A stretch of 64,000 nucleotides of DNA from Brucella haematophila (GTDB lineage Bacteria; Pseudomonadota; Alphaproteobacteria; Rhizobiales; Rhizobiaceae): NCBI RefSeq assembly GCF_005938105.1, contig NZ_VCPE01000013.1:1-64000 (forward strand), given 5' to 3'. Shown in pieces: positions 11,954 to 20,909 of this stretch. A model generated the notes under the pieces. The model was not told where the DNA came from. It worked only from the letters and a program-made list of their open reading frames with translations, and did no database searches. Made by a program: the position numbers and the translations under genes. How positions within the stretch are numbered: position 1 is the stretch's first letter; every line of letters starts with the position of its first letter.

Positions 11954-12664
11954 TCAACTGCGCGGCGTCAGCTTCTCATCAATTTGGCGCGACAGTATGG
12001 CGGAGAACTCGTCCGCAAAGCCCTCGAGCCGTCCACCGATCTTGCCCGCATCGGACGAGAGCTTGTTGTAGGCGATAACGGCCGGAATAGCGGCCAGAAG
12101 ACCAATGGCCGTGGCCAGAAGGGCTTCCGCGATACCCGGCGCCACAACCGCAAGGCTGGTATTCTTGGAGGCCGCAATGGCCTGGAACGATGTCATGATA
12201 CCGACCACCGTACCGAACAGGCCGATAAACGGTGCAGCGGAACCGATGGTGGCAAGGAAGCCTAGGCGCGATTCCATCTTTTCGCTTTCACGCGCCAGCG
12301 CAACATCCATCGCCTTGTCGATACGCATCTGAAGACCGATGGGAGAACGTGCGCCCTTCTCGAAGGATTTCTTCCATTCGCGCATGGCGGCCATGAAGAT
12401 TGACGCCATGCCGGTGGTGCGGCGTTCGCCGAGATTGCGATAGAGTTCTTCCAGAGACTGGCCCGACCAGAAAGCCTGTTCGAAGCGGTCGATGGCGCGG
12501 CGCGCGCGGCTATAGGCAATCACCTTGTCCACGACGATAGCCCAGGTCCAGACCGAAGCGCCAAGCAAGCCCAGCATGACCAGCTTGACCACCCAGTTTG
12601 CCTGCATGAACAGGCCCCAGAGGGTAACATCGGCGGCGGGGGCCGCTAACGCAACATTTTCCAT
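11954..12664 (-). CDS. tolQ: Tol-Pal proton-channel protein TolQ
   Basis: MotA/ExbB-family inner-membrane protein that forms the proton channel with TolR. 236 residues from MENVALAAP; an in-frame upstream start would add 18 unconserved residues. TM helices at about 15-37, 130-150 and 165-190; the segment FIGLFGTVVGIMTSFQAI is the family signature. First gene of tolQRAB, so the promoter must lie in the long region upstream (12665-13250). Confidence 0.97.
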   Translation of the reverse strand: MENVALAAPAADVTLWGLFMQANWVVKLVMLGLLGASVWTWAIVVDKVIAYSRARRAIDRFEQAFWSGQSLEELYRNLGERRTTGMASIFMAAMREWKKSFEKGARSPIGLQMRIDKAMDVALARESEKMESRLGFLATIGSAAPFIGLFGTVVGIMTSFQAIAASKNTSLAVVAPGIAEALLATAIGLLAAIPAVIAYNKLSSDAGKIGGRLEGFADEFSAILSRQIDEKLTPRS

Positions 12665-13250
12665 CGATCCACCGTTTCGAGGTTCGTGTCGGTCTGGCGC
12701 GCAGACCGATGACCCCAACCTTCTCTGTCTTTAGGCATTTCCATCCGCAGAGCCGTTTCGTACTTCTGCTGGAAATATCCTGTTTTTGAATCCAAACGCC
12801 CGGCACGGGACCGGGCGGCATCGCAAATCGTCACGGATCGCCCCTAAACGCGGGTGACCCAAATCTGCGCAGCTTTACGTCTTGTTCGATGCAGTTCGGC
12901 CAGGAAAAACGCTCGGCACTTTTCCCGAAACTGCTTCGCGCGCTGTTCGCACATCCAGACAGGACATGCAGACACTCGCATCACAACCGCCCCAAAGCAC
13001 ACATGCCGGATTTGCAACTTTAAATCCCTACGGCGCTTGTTACGGTTAATTTTGGTGAAAGGAAGGCGCTGCGCTTCAGCCCGACCCTTCAACCGATTCC
13101 GTCAGGATGATTAATCGGAGATTATGGTTAAAGATGCGTTAGCATTTGCGCCTATATCGGCCCAACACGCCAAAATCGGCCATCAAATGAGCCTGCGCTT
13201 TAAAATAAACGCGACAGGCGCACCCTCAATTCTTGGGAGCGCGCTGGAAA
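12665..13250. other. Long intergenic region upstream of tolQ
   Basis: 586 bp with no gene on either strand that I can support; open frames here lack recognisable protein character. It must carry the tolQRAB promoter. Two partly matching CtrA boxes sit close together: 13111-13125 (TTAA-N7-TTAT) and 13128-13142 (TTAA-N7-TTAG). They are more than 440 bp from the tolQ start, so they might serve an unseen transcript or a long leader. Confidence 0.4.
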
Positions 13251-13730
13251 TCAGCTTTCCTTCGTGAAAGCCTCGCGCCACTCATCCGGTATCCGGCGCG
13301 GATGGCCTTCTTTGGTGATCATCACCGCTTCCACTTTCGCTTCCGAAAGCAAGCGGCCGTCGCAAGTGATCTTCTGTGCCATGATGACCCGTGCGCCGCG
13401 AATTTCGCTGACACATGTTTCAATCAGGATGAGGTCGTCCATTCTGGCCGGAGACTTGTAATCGATCTCCATGCGCCGCACGACCCAGACCATTTCTTCG
13501 CCGAGCGAACCTTCGGCAAGCTCGATATGGTGCACATCCTGCAAGCGCAGGAAATCGGTGCGTCCGCGCTCGTAAAATTCCAGATAGCGACCATGATAGA
13601 CAAAGCCGGAAAAATCCGTGTCGGCATAATAGATGCGCGCATAAAGATGATGCGCCCCGTCTTTCAGCGCACCCGATACGGCTTTAAGCGCCGCATGTTC
13701 GTTTTGATCAGTCCCGATAGTCTTAGTCAT
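13251..13730 (-). CDS. ybgC: YbgC-type acyl-CoA thioesterase
   Basis: Hot-dog fold thioesterase of the Tol-Pal associated YbgC/FadM family. 159 residues from MTKTIGTDQ; this ATG overlaps the ruvB stop region by 8 bp, indicating translational coupling, and a longer frame inside ruvB is less likely. Motif [23 protein letters not shown] contains the catalytic aspartate (DFSG) and helix of the family. It follows ruvB and precedes the tolQ upstream region, as in many Proteobacteria. Confidence 0.93.
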   Translation of the reverse strand: MTKTIGTDQNEHAALKAVSGALKDGAHHLYARIYYADTDFSGFVYHGRYLEFYERGRTDFLRLQDVHHIELAEGSLGEEMVWVVRRMEIDYKSPARMDDLILIETCVSEIRGARVIMAQKITCDGRLLSEAKVEAVMITKEGHPRRIPDEWREAFTKES

Positions 13731-14766
13731 TGTCTTCCATGAAGAGGCCGAATTGCGCCTGCTGGATGATTTCCGCTGGCGCAGGCAATCCCAGATGCTG
13801 CCATGCAATCGCCGTCAGAACGCGACCGCGCGGCGTGCGCTGCAAAAAGCCCTGCTGGATGAGATAGGGTTCGATAATGTCTTCAATCGCATCACGCGGC
13901 TCGGAAAGCCCCGCCGCAATGGTTTCAATCCCGACCGGACCGCCACCAAAATTGCGCGCGATGATATTGAGGTAACGCCGGTCGAGCTGGTCCAGCCCGC
14001 GATTGTCCACTTCAAGCCGCGACAGCGCCTCATCGGCAATCTTGCGGTCGATAACGTCGCTACCGGCGACCAGCGCAAAATCGCGCACACGCCGCAACAG
14101 GCGTCCGGCGATACGCGGTGTGCCCCGCGACCGGCGCGCAACTTCCAGCGCGCCATCCGACGAAATGCCCATCTGCATGATGCGCGCGCCGCGGCGCACG
14201 ATATATTCCAGTTCCTCAACCGTATAGAAATTGAGTCGTACCGGAATGCCGAAGCGATCGCGCAAAGGCGTGGTCAGGAGACCAAGACGCGTCGTCGCCG
14301 CAACCAGCGTGAATTTGGCAAGATCGATCTTCACCGAACGCGCCGCCGGGCCTTCGCCGATGATCAGATCGAGCTGGAAATCTTCCATCGCCGGATAGAG
14401 AATTTCTTCCACTGCCGGGCTGAGGCGATGAATTTCATCGATGAAGAGCACGTCGCGCTCTTCGAGATTGGTAAGCAGAGCCGCCAGATCGCCCGCCTTG
14501 GCAATAACCGGGCCGGAAGTAGAGCGGAAGTTGACGCCCAGTTCCTTGGCCATGATCTGCGCCAGCGTCGTCTTGCCGAGACCGGGAGGTCCGACGAACA
14601 GCACGTGATCGAGCGCTTCGCCGCGCACCTTGGCTGCTTCGATGAAGACCTTGAGATTGGCGCGCGCCGCCGCCTGCCCCACAAAATCGTCGAGCATCTG
14701 CGGGCGCAGCGTATTGTCTTCGTCCACGCGTCTGTCGGCATCAATGAGAGGGTTGCGGTCGCTCAT
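13723..14766 (-). CDS. ruvB: Holliday junction helicase motor RuvB
   Basis: Hexameric AAA+ motor that drives branch migration with RuvA. 347 residues with Walker [10 protein letters not shown], Walker [10 protein letters not shown], sensor/arginine-finger region [16 protein letters not shown], and the C-terminal winged helix ([14 protein letters not shown]). Starts 40 bp after ruvA; its 3' end overlaps ybgC. Confidence 0.99.
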   Translation of the reverse strand: MSDRNPLIDADRRVDEDNTLRPQMLDDFVGQAAARANLKVFIEAAKVRGEALDHVLFVGPPGLGKTTLAQIMAKELGVNFRSTSGPVIAKAGDLAALLTNLEERDVLFIDEIHRLSPAVEEILYPAMEDFQLDLIIGEGPAARSVKIDLAKFTLVAATTRLGLLTTPLRDRFGIPVRLNFYTVEELEYIVRRGARIMQMGISSDGALEVARRSRGTPRIAGRLLRRVRDFALVAGSDVIDRKIADEALSRLEVDNRGLDQLDRRYLNIIARNFGGGPVGIETIAAGLSEPRDAIEDIIEPYLIQQGFLQRTPRGRVLTAIAWQHLGLPAPAEIIQQAQFGLFMEDND

Positions 14767-14806
14767 GCCTTCCTCCTCGCATGAACACTCTGCCGAGACA
14801 AGCTAA

Positions 14807-15424
14807 TCACCGCGACAATTCCTTCAAACCAAGACGGATGAGCTTTGCCGAATCGGCATCCTCGCCCGCCTCTTTCAGCGCAGCCGCGACGGCATTTGCC
14901 GCCTGATCGCGCGAGTAACCGAGGTTGGAAAGCGCCGACACGGCATCCGCGACGGGGGCCGGGGCCGCACCGGCTCCAAGCTCCTGCTTCAGCCCGATGG
15001 TACCGCTCGCCTCACCGGCGAAAGCCGGGGCCTTGTTCTTCAATTCGGTGACGATGCGCTCCGCCACTTTCTTGCCGACGCCCGGCGCGCGCGACACCAT
15101 GGCGATGTCTCGCAGCGCAATCGCATTGGCCAGTTCCGACGGCGACAATGTGCCAAGCACCGCCAAAGCCACCTTGGCGCCGACGCCCTGCACATTTTGC
15201 AGCAGGCGGAACCATTCGCGCTCAAGCTGATTGGCAAAACCGTAAAGACGGATCATGTCCTCGCGGACATAGGTTTCGATGAACAGAATGGCCGCCTCGC
15301 CGGCACCACCGAGATTGCCCAGCGTGCGCGGCGAACAGAACGCCACATAGCCGACGCCATGCACGTCGATGACAGCATGATCATCAGCAATTTCATCGAT
15401 CACGCCCTTAAGCTTGCCGATCAT
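14807..15424 (-). CDS. ruvA: Holliday junction DNA-binding protein RuvA
   Basis: Tetrameric protein that holds the four-way junction for RuvB. 205 residues: N-terminal OB-fold ([24 protein letters not shown]), helix-hairpin-helix pairs ([27 protein letters not shown]) and the small C-terminal domain III ([15 protein letters not shown]) that contacts RuvB. Starts 7 bp after ruvC. Confidence 0.98.
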   Translation of the reverse strand: MIGKLKGVIDEIADDHAVIDVHGVGYVAFCSPRTLGNLGGAGEAAILFIETYVREDMIRLYGFANQLEREWFRLLQNVQGVGAKVALAVLGTLSPSELANAIALRDIAMVSRAPGVGKKVAERIVTELKNKAPAFAGEASGTIGLKQELGAGAAPAPVADAVSALSNLGYSRDQAANAVAAALKEAGEDADSAKLIRLGLKELSR

Positions 15425-15431
15425 TCTGGTC

Positions 15432-15953
15432 CTACCCCGCTAACAACGCCTGCATCCGGCGGGCGCTTACAATGCTCTGACGATGATGGGCATGGCAAAT
15501 AGCAATAGCCAACGCATCGGCGGCATCGCTCGTATCGAACGACGCGCGCGGCATCAGCACTTTGACCATCATGTGTATCTGTTGTTTTTCACCGTGACCG
15601 ACACCGATCACCGCTTTCTTGACCGCATTCGGCGCATATTCCGCAACCGGCAGGCCCGCCTGTGCAGGAGCCAGCAAGGCAATGCCGCGCGCCTGGCCGA
15701 GCTTGAGCGTTGCGGTCGCATCCTTGTTGACGAAAGTATGCTCGACCGCCGCCTCGTGCGGCATGAATTCATGCAGAACTTTGGAAAGCCCCTCATGCAA
15801 CTGGCAAAGACGTGAAGCAAGATCCATCTCGGCGTTCGACGTCACCGTGCCTGAGCCGATGAAGTGCAGTGAATTGCCCAGCGATTCGACAATGCCCCAC
15901 CCCGTGCGGCGCAGGCCCGGATCGATGCCAATAATGCGAATCGTTTCTTTCAT
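15432..15953 (-). CDS. ruvC: Holliday junction endonuclease RuvC
   Basis: Resolves the junction by symmetrical cutting. 173 residues, RNase H-like fold with the acidic residues expected: Asp in [12 protein letters not shown] (residue 10), Glu in AAVEHTFVN, and Asp residues in [15 protein letters not shown]. First gene of ruvCAB on the minus strand, with about 220 bp to rcdA that contain a palindromic repeat. Confidence 0.98.
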
Positions 15954-16050
15954 AAGCGAACCCTATCCTCAGACGGATTCACTTGACAGCAGAAAAGTGA
16001 ACAAAAGAGAAACATGCGCCGAAAGCACGGACGGGACAGCGCAGATTTTG

Positions 16051-16168
16051 GTTATGACGCGCCGAAAATGGTGGGCTTTGAGAACCGGAGCGCAGCGTAC
16101 ATAAGGTATGTGAGCAGCGGAAGCGGAAAAGAACGCCATTTGCAGGCCGTCAGAGCCTAAATATCAGC
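16051..16168. repeat. Bru-RS-like palindromic repeat, copy A
   Basis: About 118-bp imperfect palindrome: outer arms CCGAAAATGGTGGGCTTTGAG / GCCATTTGCAGGC and a core ACCGGAGCGCAGCGTAC ... GTATGTGAGCAGCGG. The same arrangement recurs at 47245, 54243 and 58808. It matches my memory of Brucella Bru-RS elements, which are known IS711 insertion targets. Non-coding, between ruvC and rcdA. Confidence 0.75.
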
Positions 16169-16173
16169 GGCCC

Positions 16174-16731
16174 TTAAGAAGCGCCGAAAGCCGTCTTCAG
16201 CAGTACAATCTGTTCGGAAACCGGATTGCCATGCGGGTTGGCCTGCAAGGAAACCACATCGCCATAGACTTCGCGGTCCATGCGGCGCACCCGCGCCTGC
16301 AAGCGCATCGAACGCTCCACCAGTTCGGCAAAAGCGGCAGGCAGTTCGCTCCAGCCCGGAGCGCCTTCGCCAGCCGATGGCGTGTCGAGACGCACCTTGG
16401 CCTTTTCGGCAGACACCTGCTGGCGGTTCATCTCGCCATTGCGGGCCGCGCGCTGGAGCAGGAGCCAGGAAGCGATCTGCATCAGACGGGTGGTGAGACG
16501 CATCGATTCGGCGGCATAAAGCGTCGCAGCAATCCGTGACAGATTGCGCGCTTCTTCACGGCCTTCGCCGTCGAGATAGCTCGCCGCTTCCTCGACCATA
16601 TCCATGCCCTGGCTGTAGATCGGCTTGAACGAATCCGAGAAGACCATGCGCTCTGCGAGGCTGATCATATTGCTCGGCACCTGTCTCTGTTCGCTAATCA
16701 CTGCTCTGTCACCCTGCATGACCGCCTGCAT
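16174..16731 (-). CDS. rcdA: RcdA-like cell-cycle adaptor (DUF1465)
   Basis: DUF1465 family. The Caulobacter member RcdA is an adaptor that delivers CtrA and other substrates to the ClpXP protease during the swarmer-to-stalked transition. The conserved core LAERMVFSDSF, EEAASYLDGEGR and AESMRLTTRLMQIASWLLLQRA is present, followed by a linker and QARVRRMDREV. ATG at 16731 or 16719 and a GTG at 16806 are all possible starts; AGGCGG stands close before the 16719 ATG. An exact CtrA box lies 80-170 bp upstream, in line with CtrA control of rcdA in Caulobacter. Family is clear; function is inferred from relatives. Confidence 0.85.
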   Translation of the reverse strand: MQAVMQGDRAVISEQRQVPSNMISLAERMVFSDSFKPIYSQGMDMVEEAASYLDGEGREEARNLSRIAATLYAAESMRLTTRLMQIASWLLLQRAARNGEMNRQQVSAEKAKVRLDTPSAGEGAPGWSELPAAFAELVERSMRLQARVRRMDREVYGDVVSLQANPHGNPVSEQIVLLKTAFGAS

Positions 16732-16887
16732 CGGCGGCCCATTCCGTTGATCGCATCCACTGGAGGATGAACGCGACTGAAAATTACTGAACCGCCGTTC
16801 GACCACGCGGGACGTTCGGACGGAACAGTCACATCAAACAAGTCCACGATAAACTGCACCTTCATGCACGGTCGCGCAAGATTATGT

Positions 16888-16902
16888 TTAACGTTCGGTT
16901 AA
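16888..16902 (-). promoter_or_regulatory. CtrA-type box upstream of rcdA
   Basis: Exact TTAA-N7-TTAA (spacer CGTTCGG), 82 bp before the outermost possible rcdA start and about 157 bp before the ATG at 16731. Known: rcdA is CtrA-activated in Caulobacter. Inferred: the same here, which would make a feedback loop in which CtrA promotes its own proteolysis. Confidence 0.65.
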
Positions 16903-16990
16903 CATTTTCAAGGGGTGGTTAACTGTCCCTGCAAGCAAAACGGGTCGAACCGGTTTCCGGTTCCCCTTATGCGTTCAAAACAGCAGTGAT

Positions 16991-17060
16991 AAACGCATTT
17001 CCAGCAAAAGTGCGAAGCGGTTTTGCGCGGGATAATGCGCAAAAGCAAACGGCCAGAGCC
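16991..17060. repeat. RIME-like short palindromic repeat, copy 1
   Basis: AACGCATTTCCAGCAAAAG-TGCGAAGCGG-TTTTGCGCGGGATAATGCG: arms pair around the conserved TGCGAAGCGG, with a trailing CAAAAGCAAA...AGAGC. The same core recurs at 28804, 37771 and, altered, at 40605. Such short mosaic repeats are common between rhizobial and Brucella genes. Confidence 0.65.
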
Positions 17061-17070
17061 TTGCAGGCAC

Positions 17071-17168
17071 AAAAAAAAGAGCCGCGATGGCGGCTCTCAG
17101 GAGTTTAACAGGGAGGCGTCAAACAGAGTGGCTAAACCACTCGGTAAGAATCCAGCCGAACTGGATGT
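17071..17168 (-). ncRNA. Candidate trans-acting sRNA with CtrA-type promoter
   Basis: On the minus strand four perfect or near-perfect stems follow one another: ATCCAG/CTGGAT (17150-17166), GAGTGG/CCACTC (17126-17142), GTTTGAC/GTTAAAC (17103-17124, one G-U) with an 8-base loop containing CCTCCC, and AGAGCCGC/GCGGCTCT (17078-17097) with a 4-base loop followed by eight T. That is the layout of a roughly 100-nt sRNA whose C-rich loop could bind Shine-Dalgarno sequences. A TTTAAT -10 candidate is at 17173-17178 and an exact CtrA box at 17191-17205 overlaps the -35 position. It might be a relative of rhizobial EcpR1, which I cannot verify. No reading frame fits. Confidence 0.7.
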
Positions 17169-17190
17169 AAATGATTAAACCCTCTTAAGA

Positions 17191-17205
17191 TTAATGAATG
17201 GTTAA
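17191..17205 (-). promoter_or_regulatory. CtrA-type box upstream of the sRNA candidate
   Basis: Exact TTAA-N7-TTAA (spacer TGAATGG on the plus strand). If transcription starts near 17166, the box covers about -25 to -39, the usual place for CtrA activation. Confidence 0.6.
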
Positions 17206-17257
17206 TTTCGGCCTCGCCCTGTGGAAAATACCGGCAGGCCCGGCCCCGCGCAGAACG

Positions 17258-17282
17258 AAAAAGCCGCCCGAAGGCGGCTCAT
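17258..17282 (-). terminator. Rho-independent terminator of the opgC-like gene
   Basis: Stem GAGCCGCC / GGCGGC with a TTCG loop and TTTTTC after it on the minus strand; 30 bp after the opgC-like stop. It isolates that gene from the sRNA candidate. Confidence 0.85.
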
Positions 17283-17311
17283 TATCAATAGCGCTGCGTG
17301 GCAGGCTGGGA

Positions 17312-18526
17312 TCAATAGCGCTGCATTGCGGGCTGGGGTTTCGGTGTCGCCTGAACCTTGACCGGCTCGGCGGCAGGGACGGCAGGCTTGACTGCGCCCT
17401 GTTTGCCCCAGCCGATAGTCGGCAGCCATTCCAGATAATAGGCCAGTGCGAACTGCATCACGATACCGGTTGCAATCAGCAGCGTGTCATAAGGAAGGCC
17501 GCCCGGATTCACCAGCTTCATGACCTGTGCCACCATGGCAAGCAGCGTGCCCGCGATGAAGACCGGCAGCGAATGCTTGCCGAGGATCGCCAGCGGATTG
17601 TCCGGTGCGGTGCGGGCGATATTGTTAAGCGTCGGCACCACGGCAATGAGATAGGCCATAGCCAGAATGTGCAGGAGACGCGGACCCGACAGAAAGGTCT
17701 TGTCGAAGCCAGTGATGACCATCGGCATGCCCATAGAGGCGTCAATGCCCCAAAGCGGAATGCGGACCCAGGCCAGTGCCAGCACCAGATAGCCGACCGC
17801 AAGGCCAATCAGGGCCGGATGCGTCGGCAGCTGGCCGCCACGGCGCACATGCATGACACCTGCGATGCCGATGGCAAACAGGAACTGCCAGGAAAGCGGA
17901 TTCAGGAACCAGACGCCTTCCGTCGGATAATTGATCGGTGCGACCTGATAAAGACCGGACAGGAACCAGACCATGCCCGAAACGCCCAGCATCAGCGGCA
18001 GGCTGATGCGCGCCAGCAAAAGCAGGAGCGGCGTCAGAACCAGCATGACGGCATACATGGACAGGATGTTGTTATAGCCAAGCTGATGGCCGAGCGTGAC
18101 GAGACCGAACAGCGATTCCACCGGATGCTTGAGCAGCGGCTCGATATTGATTTCCTTGAGCAGTTCGGAACGCTTCAGGAAGATCGCAGCGGAAGAGAAG
18201 ATGGCGATTGTCGCCATGGTCGTCATGATGTGGGTGGTATAAAGCACGCCCGCGCGACGCCACATCTTCAATGTCAGAAGAAGACGGTTGCCCGGGCCGA
18301 ACTTGCTGCCATAGGCCAATGCCACAGCCATACCGGAAATCAGCACGAACGCTTCTGCCGAATCGGAGAAACCGAGGTTCTTGTGCGTGAAATGCTCGTA
18401 GATGGTGCCCGGCACGTGGTTGATGAAAATGGTCAACAGGGCGAGCGCACGGAACACGTCAATGCGCGTGTCGCGCACCTTCACGGTTGGTGCGGGCATC
18501 GCTTCTCTAGCGGTCGCAATCGTCAT
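17312..18526 (-). CDS. opgC: OpgC-family membrane acyltransferase-like protein
   Basis: OpgC-domain protein; relatives are multi-pass inner-membrane proteins, some of which succinylate periplasmic cyclic glucans. 404 residues with the typical N-terminal RIDVFRALALLTIFINHVPG (conserved Arg, Asp and His of this acyltransferase superfamily) and about ten hydrophobic segments, ending in a short Pro/Ala/Lys-rich tail. Monocistronic with a strong terminator. Brucella is known to make cyclic glucans modified with succinate, which fits, but the substrate here is inferred only. Confidence 0.8.
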   Translation of the reverse strand: MTIATAREAMPAPTVKVRDTRIDVFRALALLTIFINHVPGTIYEHFTHKNLGFSDSAEAFVLISGMAVALAYGSKFGPGNRLLLTLKMWRRAGVLYTTHIMTTMATIAIFSSAAIFLKRSELLKEINIEPLLKHPVESLFGLVTLGHQLGYNNILSMYAVMLVLTPLLLLLARISLPLMLGVSGMVWFLSGLYQVAPINYPTEGVWFLNPLSWQFLFAIGIAGVMHVRRGGQLPTHPALIGLAVGYLVLALAWVRIPLWGIDASMGMPMVITGFDKTFLSGPRLLHILAMAYLIAVVPTLNNIARTAPDNPLAILGKHSLPVFIAGTLLAMVAQVMKLVNPGGLPYDTLLIATGIVMQFALAYYLEWLPTIGWGKQGAVKPAVPAAEPVKVQATPKPQPAMQRY

Positions 18527-18953
18527 TTACCAGCCTGTCTGTCTCTGCTGGAAAGTACCGGCGCTTGGGACCGCGACACTCTCCAATCTCTCAGTTGCAG
18601 CTCTCCGAATGGGAGATCGGATGAAAGCCACATGCTTCATCGGGGCGTTTATTGCCCGACGTTTGATGGGACCTATATACGCATTAATCCCGGCAGAACG
18701 GGGTTGGTTCCGATCAACTTTCGTTCCAGTGGATAACATAATGCCAGACCGGGCGATGAACCGGAGGCTTGAACAGCCTGCAAGGAAGACAGGACTTGCC
18801 GTCTGTCCGTCGGATCGCATAAATGCGCCAAAACAATTAGCCTGACGCATATCTGCGTCAAAACAATTAGATAGAGCGCAGCTTCCGTTTCGGATAAACA
18901 GAACTTCACTCTTGCCCGAATTCCATCATGTTTTTCTCGTTAGGCTTCGCCCC
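18527..18953. other. Divergent promoter region with repeat fragments
   Basis: 427 bp between the divergent opgC-like and thiE-like genes, no supported gene. Near 18820-18870 there are two direct repeats of the type TGCG(C/T)CAAAACAATTAG, with a further GATAGAGCGC, that resemble the 3' tail of RIME-like elements at 28849 and 40645. Confidence 0.4.
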
Positions 18954-19619
18954 ATGAACAAGTCCGCCCCCAAAACCGAACCCGAACGCTGCCGCATCGT
19001 GCTGGTCGCCCCGCCGATTGCCGATAGCGCGGTTTTGGCCAGGCTTTTGACGGAAGCGCTTTCCGGCGGTGATGTCGCAAGCGTTATTCTCGACACCGGC
19101 GATCTGGATGAAGCAACCTTTCAGGCCGTCGCCGCCAAGGCAGTGCCGATCATTCAGGAAAAGGGTGCAGCCGCTCTTATTCTGAACGATACGCGCATTG
19201 CGGGCCGCGTGGGCGCCGATGGCGTGCATATCGAAGGCAAGGCGGCTGAACTCGCCGACGCCATCGAAAAGCACACGCCGAAGATGATTGTCGGCACCGG
19301 CAATCTGCGGGACCGCCATGGCGCGATGGAAATCGGCGAATTGCAGCCTGATTACATCTTCTTCGGCAAAGTTGGCGCGGACAACAAGCCGGATGCACAT
19401 CCGCGTAATCTTGCGCTAGCCGAATGGTGGGCGCAGATGGTCGAGATTCCGTCCATCGCGCAGGCTGGCAACACGCTCGAAAGCATCATCCCCGCAGCCG
19501 AAACCGGCGCGGATTTCGTGGCGCTCGGTCGTGCCGTATTCGAGGCGGAAGATCCGGCGAAAGCCGTTGCGGAAGCCAACCGGCTTCTTGATGAACACGC
19601 GCCGCGTTTTGAAAACTAA
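18954..19619 (+). CDS. Thiamine phosphate synthase-like protein
   Basis: 221 residues from MNKSAPKTEPE (upstream in-frame start rejected for lack of conservation). TIM-barrel of the ThiE/TenI superfamily: NDTRIAGRVGADGVHIEG matches the NDxxxLAxxxGADGVHLGQ region, and DYIFFGKVGADNK matches the DYxGxGP region. But the ThiE pyrophosphate motif VSxHxxxEA is replaced by GTGNLRDRHGAMEIGE, so it may be a paralogue that no longer makes thiamine phosphate. Stands next to the Sel1-repeat gene, away from the thi genes at the end of the window. Confidence 0.7.
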   Translation: MNKSAPKTEPERCRIVLVAPPIADSAVLARLLTEALSGGDVASVILDTGDLDEATFQAVAAKAVPIIQEKGAAALILNDTRIAGRVGADGVHIEGKAAELADAIEKHTPKMIVGTGNLRDRHGAMEIGELQPDYIFFGKVGADNKPDAHPRNLALAEWWAQMVEIPSIAQAGNTLESIIPAAETGADFVALGRAVFEAEDPAKAVAEANRLLDEHAPRFEN

Positions 19620-19650
19620 TCCTTCAGATTTGGTTCCCAAGGTCCTGTTG

Positions 19651-20706
19651 ATGCCCATGAAGAGCAAACTTCTTCTCGCTGCCGCTTTGACATTCGCGCT
19701 GCCTGCCCTGCCGGCGGTCGCCGCTGGCGAGCCAGCGAAAAGCCAGAGCGACAGCGCCAAGGGCACCCACAAGGACAAGAAGAGCGACAAGCCCGCCAAG
19801 CAGCCGGTGATGCTGCCGCAGCCCGCGACAACCGCACCGATGCCGCCCATCGATCTCAGCCGGTTCGGTGACAGACCTGCCGACGAGGCCTTCGGCGCTT
19901 TTCAGCGCGGGCTTTATCTGACCGCATTCAATCTCGCGAAACCGCAGGCCGAAAAAGGCGATCCGGCATCGCAGGCGCTGATCGCTGAAATGTATGCACG
20001 CGGCATGGGCATTCCTGCGGATCAGAAACTTGCAGCCGAGTGGTATGGCAAAGCCGCCGATAACGGCATCACCGAAGCGCAGTTCCGTTATGCGGCCCTG
20101 CTGCTTCAGGGCACTTACGTCAAGAAGGATCAGGCCAAGGCCGAAGCCCTGATGCAAAAGGCCGCCGATGGCGGCAACGCCATGGCGCAGTTCAACTGGG
20201 GCCAGATGCTGATGGTGAAGCATCCCGGCAAAGCGGGCCTTGATCTCGCCTTCCCGTGGTTTGAAAAGGCGGCTGACGCCAAGCTAGCCGACGCCCAATA
20301 TGCGATAAGCCAGATCTACGCCAACGGCACCGAAAAGATCGCGCGTGACGACAAGAAGGCCCGCGTCTATCTGATCCTTGCAGCCCGCAAGGGTTATGAC
20401 ACTGCCCAGTTCGATCTCGGACGCTGGCTGGTGGAAGGCCGTGGCGGCGACAAGGATTATGAACAGGGCTTCCGCTGGATGCAGCTTGCCGCCGGACGCG
20501 GCATGGTCATGGCGCAGGTCTGGCTCGCCCGCCTTTATCGCGACGGGATCGGCACCGACGGCGATACGGTGAAGGCTGCGGCATGGTATATCATTGCGCA
20601 GCGCGCCGGTTTTCGCTCTCCGGACCTCAACGACCTGATGGACGGACTGGCCGATGATCAGATCAAACAAGCTATCGAGACGGCTAACGATCTGCGCGTG
20701 CGCTAG
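19651..20706 (+). CDS. Exported Sel1-repeat protein
   Basis: 351 residues from MPMKSKLLLAAALTF, with AAGG nine bases upstream. Signal peptide ending LPAVAAG, then a Lys/Ser/Asp-rich low-complexity spacer (about 25-60), then a series of Sel1-like (TPR-type) helical repeats recognisable by ALIAEMYARGMGI, QKLAAEWYGKAADNG, AQFRYAALLLQG, AMAQFNWGQML, AQYAISQIYANG, AQFDLGRWLVEG and AQVWLARLYRDGIG. Sel1 proteins are scaffolds for protein contacts, often in signalling or envelope functions. The partner is unknown. It starts 31 bp after the thiE-like stop, so they may be co-transcribed. Confidence 0.85.
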   Translation: MPMKSKLLLAAALTFALPALPAVAAGEPAKSQSDSAKGTHKDKKSDKPAKQPVMLPQPATTAPMPPIDLSRFGDRPADEAFGAFQRGLYLTAFNLAKPQAEKGDPASQALIAEMYARGMGIPADQKLAAEWYGKAADNGITEAQFRYAALLLQGTYVKKDQAKAEALMQKAADGGNAMAQFNWGQMLMVKHPGKAGLDLAFPWFEKAADAKLADAQYAISQIYANGTEKIARDDKKARVYLILAARKGYDTAQFDLGRWLVEGRGGDKDYEQGFRWMQLAAGRGMVMAQVWLARLYRDGIGTDGDTVKAAAWYIIAQRAGFRSPDLNDLMDGLADDQIKQAIETANDLRVR

Positions 20707-20909
20707 CAATTCTGACGATTCTACGTCTCCAAAAGATTCTCTTTTCGTGCTCAGGCTTGCACAAAGCGCCGTTTTGTGGTCTTGGAGACGCCGATTATCG
20801 TGGTTCGAGTATAAGACGCTGACGCAATCCCCGTAACAGAGCGGGCGGTTGCCTTTCTGTCGTCATGCGCCGGACCGCAATTGTTTTCAATTCATTCCGG
20901 ATCAAGCTC

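Noticed and set aside
17198-18736. 512-codon plus-strand frame across the opgC-like gene
   Set aside because: Antisense shadow; no recognisable domain, His/Gln-rich.
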